A stretch of DNA of 64,000 nucleotides. Origin: Paracoccus spongiarum (GTDB taxonomy: Bacteria; Pseudomonadota; Alphaproteobacteria; Rhodobacterales; Rhodobacteraceae). Numbering within the stretch: the first letter of the stretch is position 1; the number at the start of each line of letters is the position of its first letter. Where the stretch lies: the NCBI RefSeq assembly GCF_030732095.1, contig NZ_JAVAMQ010000002.1, positions 1-64,000 of the forward strand. The letters run 5' to 3'. Positions 40,304 through 49,769 of the stretch are shown in pieces. Below the pieces are notes generated by a model that was not told the origin of the DNA, made no database searches, and worked only from the letters and a program-made list of their open reading frames with translations. Both the position numbers and the translations under genes were made by a program.

Positions 40304-41326
40304 TCACGCCCCCCAGAGGATCGCGCCGTCGCTTTCGCCGACCGCGCGGATGCGGCCCTTGCGACGCAGATGGTTGATGTGCGCGACCGCCTCGACCAGC
40401 GCCAGCCCGAATTCCATCGCCGCGATGCGCCGCTTGAAGAGGATATCGAAACAGCCCACCGCGCTGCGGGGAGTCTCGGCCAGCGCGGCCTCGATCCTGG
40501 CCAGCGCGCCGTGGTGGTTGTCGATCAGCTGGCGCAGCCGCAGTGGCAGGCCGGTGAAGGGCAGCTTGTGGCCGGGCAGGACAAGATGGCGCGGCTCGGC
40601 CAGAGCCGCCATCCGCGCGCAGCTCTCCAGCCATTCGCCGACCGGGTCGGCTTCGGGCTCGGTCGGGTAGACGCCCAGATTGGGCGAGATCGAGGGCAGC
40701 AGCTGGTCGCCGCCGATCACGAGATCGTCATCGCGCGACCAGAAGGTGAGGTGACGGGGCGCATGACCGTCGCCCATCGCCACCCGCCAGCGCCGCCCGC
40801 CGAAGCGCGTCTCGTCGCCCTCGCGGATGCGCGTGAAGCCGGGCGGCAGCGGATGCACGACATCGGCGGAATTGTAGGGTCTTTCGGCCGCGCGGCGGGC
40901 CAGCATGTCGGCGGGCATCCCCGCCTGACGCCAGAAGTGCAGCGCCTGCGGCGTCGGGCGGGGCTGATGGTCCAGCTGCAACATCCGCGCGGTCAGCCAT
41001 GCGGTGCGGCTCATCGCCAGTTCGGCCCCGTCGGTCTCAATGAACCAGCCGGCCAGGCCGATATGGTCGGGGTGGTGGTGGGTGCCGATCACGCGGCGGA
41101 TCGGCAGCCCCTGCAACGGCCCCGCGCGCAGCGTCTGCCAGATCGACCGGGCACGGGCGGTGTCGAAGCCGGTATCGACCAGCGTCCAGCCGTCCCCCTC
41201 GCGCAGCGCGTAGACATTGACGTGATCCAGCGCCATCGGCAGCGGCAGGCGCATCCACAGGACGCCCTCGGCAAGGGCAAGGGCCGTGCCCTCGGCCGGC
41301 GGCGTCTCGTGGGGATAGCGGATCAC
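40304..41326 (-). CDS. MBL-fold metallo-hydrolase
   Basis: A 340-residue metallo-beta-lactamase-fold protein. The metal motif [13 protein letters not shown] is near residue 83, with the other ligands in [13 protein letters not shown] and [10 protein letters not shown]-terminal winged-helix-like segment ([20 protein letters not shown]) is typical of the lactonase-like and RNase-Z-like branch with an added DNA-binding-like tail. The substrate is unknown. Its start overlaps the stop of the acyl-CoA dehydrogenase gene by 4 bases, suggesting a hydrolase working with acyl-CoA metabolism. Confidence 0.82.
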   Translation of the reverse strand: MIRYPHETPPAEGTALALAEGVLWMRLPLPMALDHVNVYALREGDGWTLVDTGFDTARARSIWQTLRAGPLQGLPIRRVIGTHHHPDHIGLAGWFIETDGAELAMSRTAWLTARMLQLDHQPRPTPQALHFWRQAGMPADMLARRAAERPYNSADVVHPLPPGFTRIREGDETRFGGRRWRVAMGDGHAPRHLTFWSRDDDLVIGGDQLLPSISPNLGVYPTEPEADPVGEWLESCARMAALAEPRHLVLPGHKLPFTGLPLRLRQLIDNHHGALARIEAALAETPRSAVGCFDILFKRRIAAMEFGLALVEAVAHINHLRRKGRIRAVGESDGAILWGA

Positions 41327-43020
41327 GCCGCGACATCACCCGACAGCGCGGCGTCGTCAAGGGCGGCCAGATCGTCAAGCCCGGCGATTGCCTCGGCGAT
41401 GTCTCCGGCATGGCGAGGCAGCACCCGGGTCATGAACACCCGCGCCAGCGCCAGCTGCTGCGCCCCGCCCGCCATCGCCGCGCGCAGGTGGAAATGCCCG
41501 CCCAGAACCCGCGCGAAGGCCGACAGATAGGCTGCCGCGCCGGCAAAGCGTTCCGGCAGATCACGCTCGAGCATGGCCTGCGTCGCCTCGCGCAGCGTCT
41601 CGGCGGCCTGCCACAGCGGGGTCGCCAGATCCTCGTGATCGGCATGGGCGGCGCGGGCGCCGTCCAGCACCTCGTCCAGCAGCCGGATCGCGGCGTCGCC
41701 GCCATCCGACAGCTTGCGTCCGACCAGATCCATCGCCTGGATGCCGTTGGTGCCCTCGTAGATCGGGGTAATGCGCACATCACGCAGATACTGGGCGGCA
41801 CCCGCCTCCTCGACATAGCCCATGCCGCCATGCACCTGCACGCCGGCATCGGCGACGCGGCAGCCGACATCGGTGCCATAGGCCTTTGCGATCGGCGTCA
41901 GGAAAGCGGCGCGGGCGGCCTGTTCGGCATCGCCGGTGGCCCGTTCGAGGTCGATGGCGACGGCGCAAGCGAGGCCGATGGCGCGGGCGGCGAATATCTC
42001 GGCCCGGGCGGTGGCCAGCATCCGCCGCACATCGGGATGGCCGATGATCGGGCCCATCTGGTCGCGGTCGCGCGCATAGGCGACGGCCTGTTGAAGGGCA
42101 GCCTCGGCCACGCCGACGCCCTGCATGCCGACGCCAAGCCGGGCGCAGTTCATCATCGTGAACATCGCGGCCATGCCCTTGTGTTCCTGCCCGATCAGCC
42201 AGCCGGTCGCGGCCTCATAGCTCATCACGCAGGTCGGGCTGCCGTGAATGCCCATCTTTTCCTCGAGGCTGACCACCTTGAGGCTGTTGGCAACGCCGGG
42301 ATCGCCGTTCTCGTCGGGGATGAACTTGGGCACCATGAACAGGCTGATGCCACGGGTGCCCCTGGCGGCATCGGGCAGCCGCGCCAGCACCGCGTGGCAG
42401 ACATTCGAGGTCACGTCGCTGTCGCCCCAGGTGATGAAGATCTTCTGCCCGGTGATGGCAAAGCTGCCATCGCCATTGGGCACCGCCTTCGTCGTCAGCG
42501 CGCCGACATCGCTGCCCGCGCCCGGCTCGGTCAGGTTCATCGTGCCAGACCACTCGCCGCTGATCAGCTTGGGCAGGTACAGCGCCTTCAGGTCGTCGCT
42601 GGCGTGGTGTTCCAGCGCCTCGATCTGCCCCTGGGTGAGCAGCGGGTTCAGTTGCAGCGCGAGGCAGGCGCCCGACATCATGTCCGCCACCGCCATGTTC
42701 AGCGCCTGCGGCAGGCCCATGCCGCCATGTTCGGGATCGGCGGCAAGGCCGATCCAGCCGCCTTCGGCGATCGCCCGGAACCCCTCGGCAAAGCCGGGCG
42801 AGGACCGCAGGCGGCCATTCTCCAGCCGTGCCGGGGTCTCGTCGCCATTGCGGTTCAGGGGGGCGAGGACCTGGCTGGCCAGCTTGCCGGCTTCGGACAG
42901 AATCGCCGCGCAGGTGTCGTCGGTGGCCTCGGCAAAGCGGTCGGTGCCGCGCAGCTCGGCAAAGCGCACGACATGGTTGAGGATGAAGGCGATCTGGTCG
43001 ACCGGCGCGACAAAGCTCAT
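41323..43020 (-). CDS. Acyl-CoA dehydrogenase, DmdC/FadE-like with C-terminal domain
   Basis: A 565-residue flavin dehydrogenase. The ACAD core includes MNLTEPGAGSDVGALTTKAV, the FAD motif GQKIFITWGDSD, and the catalytic-Glu loop ITPIYEGTNGIQAMDLVGRK near residue 430; an additional C-terminal helical domain follows. This build is shared by 3-methylmercaptopropionyl-CoA dehydrogenase (DmdC) and related medium/long-chain enzymes; the substrate cannot be told apart by eye. It would donate electrons through ETF to ETF-QO (34467). Its stop overlaps the MBL hydrolase start. Confidence 0.85.
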   Translation of the reverse strand: MSFVAPVDQIAFILNHVVRFAELRGTDRFAEATDDTCAAILSEAGKLASQVLAPLNRNGDETPARLENGRLRSSPGFAEGFRAIAEGGWIGLAADPEHGGMGLPQALNMAVADMMSGACLALQLNPLLTQGQIEALEHHASDDLKALYLPKLISGEWSGTMNLTEPGAGSDVGALTTKAVPNGDGSFAITGQKIFITWGDSDVTSNVCHAVLARLPDAARGTRGISLFMVPKFIPDENGDPGVANSLKVVSLEEKMGIHGSPTCVMSYEAATGWLIGQEHKGMAAMFTMMNCARLGVGMQGVGVAEAALQQAVAYARDRDQMGPIIGHPDVRRMLATARAEIFAARAIGLACAVAIDLERATGDAEQAARAAFLTPIAKAYGTDVGCRVADAGVQVHGGMGYVEEAGAAQYLRDVRITPIYEGTNGIQAMDLVGRKLSDGGDAAIRLLDEVLDGARAAHADHEDLATPLWQAAETLREATQAMLERDLPERFAGAAAYLSAFARVLGGHFHLRAAMAGGAQQLALARVFMTRVLPRHAGDIAEAIAGLDDLAALDDAALSGDVAA

Positions 43021-43131
43021 CTGGTTCTCCCCCGCTGCGCCTTGGCTTCATGCGCCGGCGCGATTATCTGTGTGGTCTGGCGGCATCTTAGGTGGATGCG
43101 GCACCGTCTCAACCGAAACCCGGCGTCACGA

Positions 43132-44091
43132 ATGCAGACTGAACGACTTGGCACCAGCCCCGACGATCTGGCGCGGGCGGCCCGGCTGCTGGCTGCGGGG
43201 CGCTGCGTCGCGATCCCGACCGAGACTGTTTACGGGCTGGCCGCCGACGCGACCGACGACCGCGCGGTGGCGGCGATCTTCGCCGCCAAGGACCGGCCCG
43301 CATTCAATCCGCTGATCGTGCATCTGGCCAATGCGGCGGGCGCGCGACGCCTTGCGGTCTTCGGCTCCGAGGCCGAGGCGCTTGCGCAGGCCTTCTGGCC
43401 GGGCGCGCTGACGCTGGTGTTGCCGCTGCGGCCCGATGCGGGCATCGCCGGGCTGGTGACGGCGGGGCTGGCCAGCGTTGCGCTGCGGGTGCCGGCGCAT
43501 CCGGTGGCGCAGGCGCTGCTGGCGCAGTTCGGCGGGCCGGTCGCGGCTCCCTCGGCCAATGCCTCGGGCCGGATCAGCCCGACCCGCGCCGATCATGTGC
43601 TGGACCCCGAAGGCGGGCTGGCCGGGCGGATCGCGGCGGTGGTGGATGCAGGCCCCTGCCCGGTCGGCGTCGAATCGACGATCATCGGCTGGCCGGGCGG
43701 CCGGGCGACGCTGCTGCGCCCGGGCGGCATCCCGGCCGAGGCGGTCGAGGCGGCGCTTGGCCATCCGCTGGCCCGCACGACGGCCGATCCCGACCGGCCG
43801 CTGGCGCCCGGCCAGTTGCTGAGCCACTACGCGCCCCGCGCAAGCCTGCGCCTGAACGCGGCGGTGGCGCACCCCGGCGAGACGCATATCGGTTTCGGGC
43901 GCGGGGCAGCCGACGGCGCGCTGAACCTGTCGCCCTCGGGCAACCTGGTCGAGGCGGCAGCGCGGCTGTTCGACTGCCTGCGCCGCGCCGACGCGGCCGG
44001 AGCCCCGATCGCGGTCGCGCCGATCCCCGATCACGGTCTGGGCGCTGCCATCAACGACCGGCTGCGCCGCGCCGCCGCGCCCCGCGGCTGA
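43132..44091 (+). CDS. L-threonylcarbamoyladenylate synthase (Sua5/YwlC type)
   Basis: A 319-residue enzyme that makes threonylcarbamoyl-AMP for the t6A37 tRNA modification. The YrdC core has GRCVAIPTETVYGLAADATD, KDRPAFNPLIVHL, and PVAAPSANASGRISPT; a linker (RPGGIPAEAVEA) leads to the Sua5 C-terminal domain beginning PGQLLSHYAPRASLRLN, so this is the long Sua5 form. An upstream in-frame ATG at 43096 is possible. The gene is divergent from the acyl-CoA dehydrogenase gene. Confidence 0.92.
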   Translation: MQTERLGTSPDDLARAARLLAAGRCVAIPTETVYGLAADATDDRAVAAIFAAKDRPAFNPLIVHLANAAGARRLAVFGSEAEALAQAFWPGALTLVLPLRPDAGIAGLVTAGLASVALRVPAHPVAQALLAQFGGPVAAPSANASGRISPTRADHVLDPEGGLAGRIAAVVDAGPCPVGVESTIIGWPGGRATLLRPGGIPAEAVEAALGHPLARTTADPDRPLAPGQLLSHYAPRASLRLNAAVAHPGETHIGFGRGAADGALNLSPSGNLVEAAARLFDCLRRADAAGAPIAVAPIPDHGLGAAINDRLRRAAAPRG

Positions 44092-44119
44092 TCGCGGCGC
44101 CACGGGCCTCTGCCGCGGT

Positions 44120-44142
44120 GGGGGGCGCGGCCCCCGCCCCCC
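44120..44142. terminator. GC-rich hairpin between Sua5 and dat genes
   Basis: A stem ggggggcg / cgcccccc with a 7-base loop follows the Sua5 stop by 28 bases in the 130-base gap before the convergent transaminase gene. The gap holds more self-complementary G/C runs and no open frame of note. No T run is present. Confidence 0.4.
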
Positions 44143-44221
44143 GTCGAGGGGGCCGGTCGCCGGGCGGGGCAAGCCCGCCGGCCCCGCCGCGAGGCGGATC
44201 GCGCCCGGCACCGATGTGGCG

Positions 44222-45082
44222 TCAGAGCCCGGCGCTGCGGCTTTCCTCGAGATAGATTTCCCGCAGCCGCGCCGCGACCGGGCCCGGCGTGCCGGTGCCG
44301 ATGGCCGCGCCGTCGATCTGCACCACAGGCATCACGAAGGCCGAGGCCGAGGTGATGAAGGCTTCGTCGGCGGCCTGCGCCTCGGCGATGGTGAAGCTGC
44401 GTTCCTCGACCTTCATCTGCGCCTCGGCCGCCAGCCGCAACACGGCGGCCCGGGTGATGCCGTGCAGGATGTCATGGCCCAGTTCGCGGGTGATGATCGT
44501 GCCGCCCTTGACGATATAGGCGTTGTTCGAGGTGCCTTCGGTCACCCGGCCATCCTCGACCAGCCAGGCATCGTCGGCGCCGCGCGCCTTCGCCTCCATC
44601 TTGGCCATCGACGGATACAGCAGCTGCACCGTCTTGATGTCGCGCCGGCCCCAGCGCAGGTCCTCGACGCTGACGACCTTCCAACCGGTGCGGGCGGCGG
44701 GCGCATCGGCGAGGCCGGGCTTGGACTGGGTGAACATCACCACCGTCGGGGGGGTGTCGGCCGACGGATAGGCGAAGTCGCGATCGCCCGGATTGCCGCG
44801 CGTCACCTGCAGGTAGACGAGCCCGTCGGTGATCGCATTTTCGGCCAGCAGGCGGCGATGCGCGTCCAGATATCCCGCCTCGGACAGCGGGTTGGCGATC
44901 GCCAGTTCGGACAGCGACCGTTGCAGCCGCGCCATGTGACCGTCGAAGTCGATCAGCTTGCCGCCCAGCACGCTGACCACCTCATAGACCCCGTCGGCCA
45001 TCAGGAAGCCCCGGTCGAACACCGAGATCGTGGCGCGATCCTCGGGCAGATACTCGCCATTCACATAAACCGTCCGTGTCAT
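44222..45082 (-). CDS. dat: D-amino-acid transaminase (fold IV PLP enzyme)
   Basis: A 286-residue class IV aminotransferase. The PLP lysine is in WGRRDIKTVQLLYPSM near residue 147, and the cofactor-binding EGTSNNAYIVKGG follows near residue 182. SVFDRGFLMADGVYEVV at the N-terminus and HGITRAAVLRLA later are typical. The RRDIK motif resembles D-amino-acid transaminases more than branched-chain ones, but the two cannot be fully separated by eye. The enzyme would interconvert D-alanine and D-glutamate. Confidence 0.82.
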   Translation of the reverse strand: MTRTVYVNGEYLPEDRATISVFDRGFLMADGVYEVVSVLGGKLIDFDGHMARLQRSLSELAIANPLSEAGYLDAHRRLLAENAITDGLVYLQVTRGNPGDRDFAYPSADTPPTVVMFTQSKPGLADAPAARTGWKVVSVEDLRWGRRDIKTVQLLYPSMAKMEAKARGADDAWLVEDGRVTEGTSNNAYIVKGGTIITRELGHDILHGITRAAVLRLAAEAQMKVEERSFTIAEAQAADEAFITSASAFVMPVVQIDGAAIGTGTPGPVAARLREIYLEESRSAGL

Positions 45083-45249
45083 TCGACCCCTCCGTGCCGT
45101 CGCCTCTCGCCCCCTGCTCCTGCGCCCAAAGCGGCCGGAAGGTCAAGCGCCGCCGGCTTTCGCCGCAGTGCAGGAATAAGCCTTGATGCAGTCGCAGCGA
45201 AAGATTATTACCCGTTCCAGCCCCGAAACATTCCGAACTGGACCCACGC

Positions 45250-46212
45250 ATGAGTTTCCGAACCCAGCCCCTGCCCCCGGCCCGTCTCAACCGCTGCCAG
45301 CTGTTCGGCCCCGGCTCGCGGACCGCGCTGTTCGAGAAGATGGCGAAATCGGCCGCCGACGTCATCAACCTCGATCTCGAGGATTCGGTGGCGCCCGATG
45401 ACAAGGCGCAGGCCCGCGCCAACATCATCGCAGCCATCGGCGACATCGACTGGGGCGACAAAACGCTGTCGGTGCGCATCAACGGGCTGGACACACCCTA
45501 CTGGTATCGCGATGTCGTCGACCTTCTGGAACAGGCCGGCGAGCGGCTGGACCAGATCATGATCCCAAAGGTAGGCTGCGCCGCCGACATCTATGCGGTG
45601 GATGCGCTGGCCAGCGCCATCGAGGCGGCAAAGGGGCGCGACAAGCGCATCGGCTTCGAGGCGATCATCGAATCGGCGGCCGGCATCTGCCATGTCGAGG
45701 AGATCGCCGCCGCCTCGCCCCGGATGCAGGCGATCAGCCTCGGCGCGGCCGATTTCGCGGCCTCGATGGGGATGGCCACGACCGGCATCGGCGGCACGCA
45801 GGAGAATTATTACATGCTGCGCGAGGGCCAGAGATACTGGCCCGATCCCTGGCACTGGGCGCAAACCGCCATCGTTGCCGCCTGTCGCACGCACGGGGTG
45901 CTGCCGGTCGACGGGCCCTTTGGCGATTTCAGCGACACCGATGGCTATGTCGCGCAGGCGCGCCGCTCGGCCACCTTGGGCATGGTGGGGAAATGGGCGA
46001 TCCATCCCAGCCAGGTGGCGCTCGCAAACGAGGTGTTCTCGCCCTCGCACGAGGCGGTCACCGAGGCGCGAGAGATCCTGGCCGCGATGGACGAGGCCAA
46101 GCGGTCCGGCGCCGGGGCCACCGTCTACAAGGGCCGCCTGGTCGACATCGCCTCGATCAAGCAGGCCGAGGTGATCGTGCGGCAGGCCGAACTGATCTCG
46201 GCGCCGGCCTGA
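45250..46212 (+). CDS. mcl1: L-malyl-CoA/beta-methylmalyl-CoA lyase
   Basis: A 320-residue CitE-like lyase that cleaves beta-methylmalyl-CoA to glyoxylate plus propionyl-CoA and malyl-CoA to glyoxylate plus acetyl-CoA, in the ethylmalonyl-CoA pathway. The start RCQLFGPGSRTALFEKMAKS, the metal motif VINLDLEDSVAPDDK, FEAIIESAAGICHVEEI, and GMVGKWAIHPSQVALAN match the Rhodobacter enzyme of about 318 residues. It works in the same pathway as the dehydrogenase at 21380. It is divergent from dat; both promoters lie in 45083-45249. Confidence 0.9.
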   Translation: MSFRTQPLPPARLNRCQLFGPGSRTALFEKMAKSAADVINLDLEDSVAPDDKAQARANIIAAIGDIDWGDKTLSVRINGLDTPYWYRDVVDLLEQAGERLDQIMIPKVGCAADIYAVDALASAIEAAKGRDKRIGFEAIIESAAGICHVEEIAAASPRMQAISLGAADFAASMGMATTGIGGTQENYYMLREGQRYWPDPWHWAQTAIVAACRTHGVLPVDGPFGDFSDTDGYVAQARRSATLGMVGKWAIHPSQVALANEVFSPSHEAVTEAREILAAMDEAKRSGAGATVYKGRLVDIASIKQAEVIVRQAELISAPA

Positions 46213-46269
46213 CCGTCGATCGGGCCTGACCGCCGACCGTGCCCGACCCCGGGGCCGGCCGCGCGCCGG

Positions 46270-47154
46270 TCAGGCCCGGCGCAGCCTGCGGAAGGCCGCC
46301 GAGGCGCCCCAGCCCGCCGCGACCGCGACGGCCAGCGACATCAGCCCGTAAAGCAGCGGCCGGTCGAAGGCCAGCCGGTAGAGCCAGCGTTCCAGCCCGA
46401 CCTTGCGGACCTCGATCGGCGCCCGGTAGAGATCGACCACCTCGCCGTCGCGCAGCAGGAAGATGCTGGTCTTGTAGCTGCCCTCGATCAGGTTCGCGGG
46501 CAGCCGGATGTCAGCCCTGAACAGGGTCTGGTCGACGACCTTCACCGCCCCCTCGTCCAGCCGATAGAGGCCGCTCCGCTCGCGCAGCCGGATCAGCGCC
46601 TCGGTGAAGGGCACGGCATCCTCGACGCTGGCCGTCCCGCCGAAGGCGCGCAGCGCCAGCGGCAGCGAGATCCGGTAGCGGCTGTCCCATTCCGGCCGCA
46701 GGATCTGGTCCAGGGGCGCGCTGGTGGCCACGGCATAGAAGCCCGGCGCGGCCCCGATATCGACATGGTCGGCATTGACCCAGATGCCCAGCCTGCGCTG
46801 CTTGCGCCAGATCGTCAGCGCCTGCGCCGGAGCCTCGATGGTCATGATGACCTGCAGGGGCGGGCCGTCGGGGATCGGCGTCTCGCGCTTGACCGCGCCA
46901 TAGATGAGGATGTCCGATCCGTCGAAGCTGGCCGTGATCGCCACCGAATCCCGCGACAGCCCGGCCACAACCTGTTCGGGGGCCTGGGGCGGGGCCTCGG
47001 CCGGCACCGGGCGCTGCCGCGCCGGATCGGGATAGACCGGATAGCCCTGCCGCGGCGGCTCGAGCGGCACGGTCGAGCCGGGCGCCTGCTGGGCGGGCAC
47101 GACGGGTGCGGCCAGAAGCCAGACCGCGCAGGCAGGGCCGAGCGCGGCGCGCAT
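46270..47154 (-). CDS. TIGR02186-type membrane protein
   Basis: A 294-residue protein with a signal sequence (CAVWLLAAPVVPAQ), a Pro-rich linker, a beta-rich periplasmic part (VAGLSRDSVAITASFDGSD, FRADIRLPANLIEGSYKTS) and one C-terminal membrane segment (LYGLMSLAVAVAAGWGAS). This is the build of the TIGR02186 family in alphaproteobacteria, often next to a TauE-type exporter, as here. Its function is unknown. The ATG at 47154 shares its first base with the last base of the upstream exporter stop. Confidence 0.75.
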   Translation of the reverse strand: MRAALGPACAVWLLAAPVVPAQQAPGSTVPLEPPRQGYPVYPDPARQRPVPAEAPPQAPEQVVAGLSRDSVAITASFDGSDILIYGAVKRETPIPDGPPLQVIMTIEAPAQALTIWRKQRRLGIWVNADHVDIGAAPGFYAVATSAPLDQILRPEWDSRYRISLPLALRAFGGTASVEDAVPFTEALIRLRERSGLYRLDEGAVKVVDQTLFRADIRLPANLIEGSYKTSIFLLRDGEVVDLYRAPIEVRKVGLERWLYRLAFDRPLLYGLMSLAVAVAAGWGASAAFRRLRRA

Positions 47155-48068
47155 CACCGCGGCTCCGTGGTGATGGCGTAAAGCTCGTCGGGGCGCAGGA
47201 ACAGGTCCAGCGCCAGCTTGCCGCAGACCAGCAGCACCAGAAGGGCCAGCAGGATGCGCAGCTGTTCGGCGCGCAGCCTTGCGCCGAGGGTGGTGCCGAA
47301 CTGCGCGCCGATCACCCCGCCCACGATCAGCAGCACGGCCAGCATGATGTCGACGGTGTTGTAGCTGACCGCATGCATCAGCGTGGTGAAGGCCGTCACG
47401 AAGGTGATCTGGAACAGCGAGGTGCCCACGACGACCTTGGTCGGCATGCCCAGCAGGTAGATCATCGCCGGCACCATGATGAAGCCGCCGCCGACGCCCA
47501 TGATCGCGGCCAGCACGCCGACCGCAAGCCCGACCAGCAGGGGCGGGAAGACGCTGATATAGAGGCCCGAGGTGCGGAACTTCATCTTCAGCGGCCAGCG
47601 ATGCACCCAGTTGTGCTGGTGCAGGCGCTTGCGATGGGTCGGGTTGCGCGACCGGCGCAGCGAGCGGATGCCCTCGTTCAGCATCATCGCGCCGATCAGC
47701 CCGAGGAACACGACATAGCAAAGCTGCACGACCAGATCGACCTGGCCCAGCCCCTGCAGGATCGTGAACACCCAGACCCCCAGCCACGAGCCGACAAGCC
47801 CGCCGGCCAGCAGCACCCCGCCCATGCGGAAATCGACGGTCTTGCGCTTGACATGTGCCAGCACGCCGCTGACCGACGAGGCGACCACCTGATTGGCGCC
47901 GGTGGCGACCGCGATGGCCGGCGGGATGCCGATGAAGAACAGCAGCGGCGTGATCAGGAAACCGCCGCCGACGCCGAACAGACCGCTCATCAGCCCCACC
48001 AGCCCGCCAAGGCCGATCAGCGTGAAGGCGTCTACGGAGACTTCGGCAATCGGAAGATAGATCTGCAT
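47154..48068 (-). CDS. TauE/SafE (TSUP) family exporter, second
   Basis: A 304-residue membrane protein with about eight segments and the paired family motifs [20 protein letters not shown] and [21 protein letters not shown] cytoplasmic loop of about 45 residues in the middle ([20 protein letters not shown]) is basic and His-rich. With the TIGR02186 gene it forms an operon; substrates of this subgroup are unknown, sulfur oxyanions being a guess from the family. The ATG at 48068 is preferred to one 42 bases upstream. Confidence 0.85.
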   Translation of the reverse strand: MQIYLPIAEVSVDAFTLIGLGGLVGLMSGLFGVGGGFLITPLLFFIGIPPAIAVATGANQVVASSVSGVLAHVKRKTVDFRMGGVLLAGGLVGSWLGVWVFTILQGLGQVDLVVQLCYVVFLGLIGAMMLNEGIRSLRRSRNPTHRKRLHQHNWVHRWPLKMKFRTSGLYISVFPPLLVGLAVGVLAAIMGVGGGFIMVPAMIYLLGMPTKVVVGTSLFQITFVTAFTTLMHAVSYNTVDIMLAVLLIVGGVIGAQFGTTLGARLRAEQLRILLALLVLLVCGKLALDLFLRPDELYAITTEPR

Positions 48069-48240
48069 GTGTCGCGCGGCGGCTGGATGGCCGAAGCATG
48101 CAACGCCCACCCCGGCGCGTCAAACCGCTTTCGGTCAGGCGTTCAACGGGTTGAAGCGGCCGCCCCGCACGGCTAATCAATGGGCAAGCACGGGCGGACG
48201 CGCATCATGCGGCGGCAGCCTGAACGCGCGCGGGGCCGGA

Positions 48241-49071
48241 ATGCGGATACTCATCACCAATGACGACGGGATCAACGCGCCGGGCCTCGAGGTCATGGCC
48301 GAGATCGCGGCCGAACTGGCCGGCCCGCGCGGCGAGGTCTGGACCGTGGCCCCCGCCTTCGAACAGTCCGGCGTCGCCCATTGCATCAGCTATTCGCATC
48401 CCACGATGATCGCGCGGCTGGCGGACCGGCGCTATGCAGCCGAGGGCAGCCCCGCCGACTGCGTGCTTGCCGCCATCGCCGACGTGATGGCCGAAACGCC
48501 GCCCGACCTGGTGTTGTCGGGCGTGAACCGCGGCAACAATTCGGGCGAGAACGTGATGTATTCGGGCACCATCGGCGGCGCGATGGAGGCCGCGCTGCAG
48601 GGCCTGCCGGCCATCGCGCTGTCGCAATATCTGGGCCCCGAGACCGCCGATCTGGCCGATCCCTTCGAGACCGCGCGCCGCCACGGCGCCCGCGTGATCC
48701 GGCGCCTGCTGGATCACGCGGACTGGACCTCGGGCGACGATTTCCGGCTGTTCTACAACGTGAACTTCCCGCCGGTGCCCGCCGACCGGATGCGCGGGAT
48801 CCGCGTGGCGCCGCAGGGGCGGCGGCAGGGCACGCGCTTCGGCGTGGTGCCCTATACCGCGCCGAACGGGCGGCGCTTCATGTGGATCGCCGGCGGCTCG
48901 CAGCAGGCGCCGGCGCGGCCGGGCAGCGACGTGGCGGTGAACATGGAGGGTTATGTGTCGGTCACGCCGATGCGCGCCGACCTGACCTGCCACCGCTCGC
49001 TGGACGCGCTGTCGCAGGCGCTGGAGGGCGGCGAGCCCGCGGATCTGCGGGCCGGGGCCGGCACATCCTGA
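48241..49071 (+). CDS. surE: 5'-nucleotidase SurE
   Basis: A 276-residue metal-dependent phosphatase acting on nucleoside monophosphates. The acidic metal site is [13 protein letters not shown] at residues 3-15, with [11 protein letters not shown] and [10 protein letters not shown], and the family motif [18 protein letters not shown]. It begins the cluster surE-pcm-nlpD, an order also seen in enterobacteria; rpoS, which follows there, is absent here. Its stop overlaps the pcm ATG by one base (TGATG). Confidence 0.93.
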   Translation: MRILITNDDGINAPGLEVMAEIAAELAGPRGEVWTVAPAFEQSGVAHCISYSHPTMIARLADRRYAAEGSPADCVLAAIADVMAETPPDLVLSGVNRGNNSGENVMYSGTIGGAMEAALQGLPAIALSQYLGPETADLADPFETARRHGARVIRRLLDHADWTSGDDFRLFYNVNFPPVPADRMRGIRVAPQGRRQGTRFGVVPYTAPNGRRFMWIAGGSQQAPARPGSDVAVNMEGYVSVTPMRADLTCHRSLDALSQALEGGEPADLRAGAGTS

Positions 49072-49733
49072 TGGAGCAGAGCGGCGACGACGAGGACGGC
49101 ACCGCCGAGCGCAAGATGCGCTTCCTGTTCCAGCTGCGCTCGCGCGGCGTGACCGATCCACGGGTGCTGGACTCGATGGAGCGCATCGACCGCGGCCTGT
49201 TCGTGCGCGGCCAGTTCGCCGACCGTGCCTATGAGGACACGCCCCTGCCGATCCCCTGCGGCCAGACGATCAGCCAGCCCTCGGTCGTGGGACTGATGAC
49301 CCAGGCCCTGAACCCCGGCCCGCGCGACACCGTCCTGGAGATCGGCACCGGCTCGGGCTATCAGGCGGCGGTGCTGGCGGGGCTGTGCAGGCGCGTCTAC
49401 ACCGTCGACCGCCACCGCAGGCTGGTGCGCGAGGCCGAGGCGATCTTTCACGATCTGGGCCTGTCCAACATCACCGCGCAGGTCGCCGACGGATCGCGCG
49501 GGCTGCCCGACCAGGCGCCCTTCGATCGCATTCTGGTGACCGCGGCGGCCGAGGATCCGCCCGGACCGCTGTTGGCACAGCTGAAGATCGGCGGTATCAT
49601 GGTGGTGCCGGTGGGCCAGTCGGACGCCGTCCAGACGCTGATCCGGGTGACCCGGTCCGAGACCGGTTTCGATTACGACGAATTGCGGCAGGTCAGGTTC
49701 GTGCCGCTGGTCGAGGGGTTGGGTCAGACATGA
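49071..49733 (+). CDS. pcm: Protein-L-isoaspartate O-methyltransferase
   Basis: A 220-residue SAM-dependent enzyme that repairs isoaspartate in aged proteins. The substrate-binding motif [16 protein letters not shown] is near residue 63 and the SAM motif [18 protein letters not shown] near residue 90. It overlaps surE and precedes the NlpD-like gene by 36 bases. A second, more distant member of this family is encoded at 53807, and only this copy keeps the usual QTISQP motif. Confidence 0.92.
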   Translation: MEQSGDDEDGTAERKMRFLFQLRSRGVTDPRVLDSMERIDRGLFVRGQFADRAYEDTPLPIPCGQTISQPSVVGLMTQALNPGPRDTVLEIGTGSGYQAAVLAGLCRRVYTVDRHRRLVREAEAIFHDLGLSNITAQVADGSRGLPDQAPFDRILVTAAAEDPPGPLLAQLKIGGIMVVPVGQSDAVQTLIRVTRSETGFDYDELRQVRFVPLVEGLGQT

Positions 49734-49769
49734 CCCCCGGCCGCACCGAGGCAGGTTGAGGACGACAGG

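Noticed and set aside
43097-43131. An earlier start for the Sua5 gene at 43096
   Set aside because: The added residues are basic and non-homologous; the family starts close to MQTERL.
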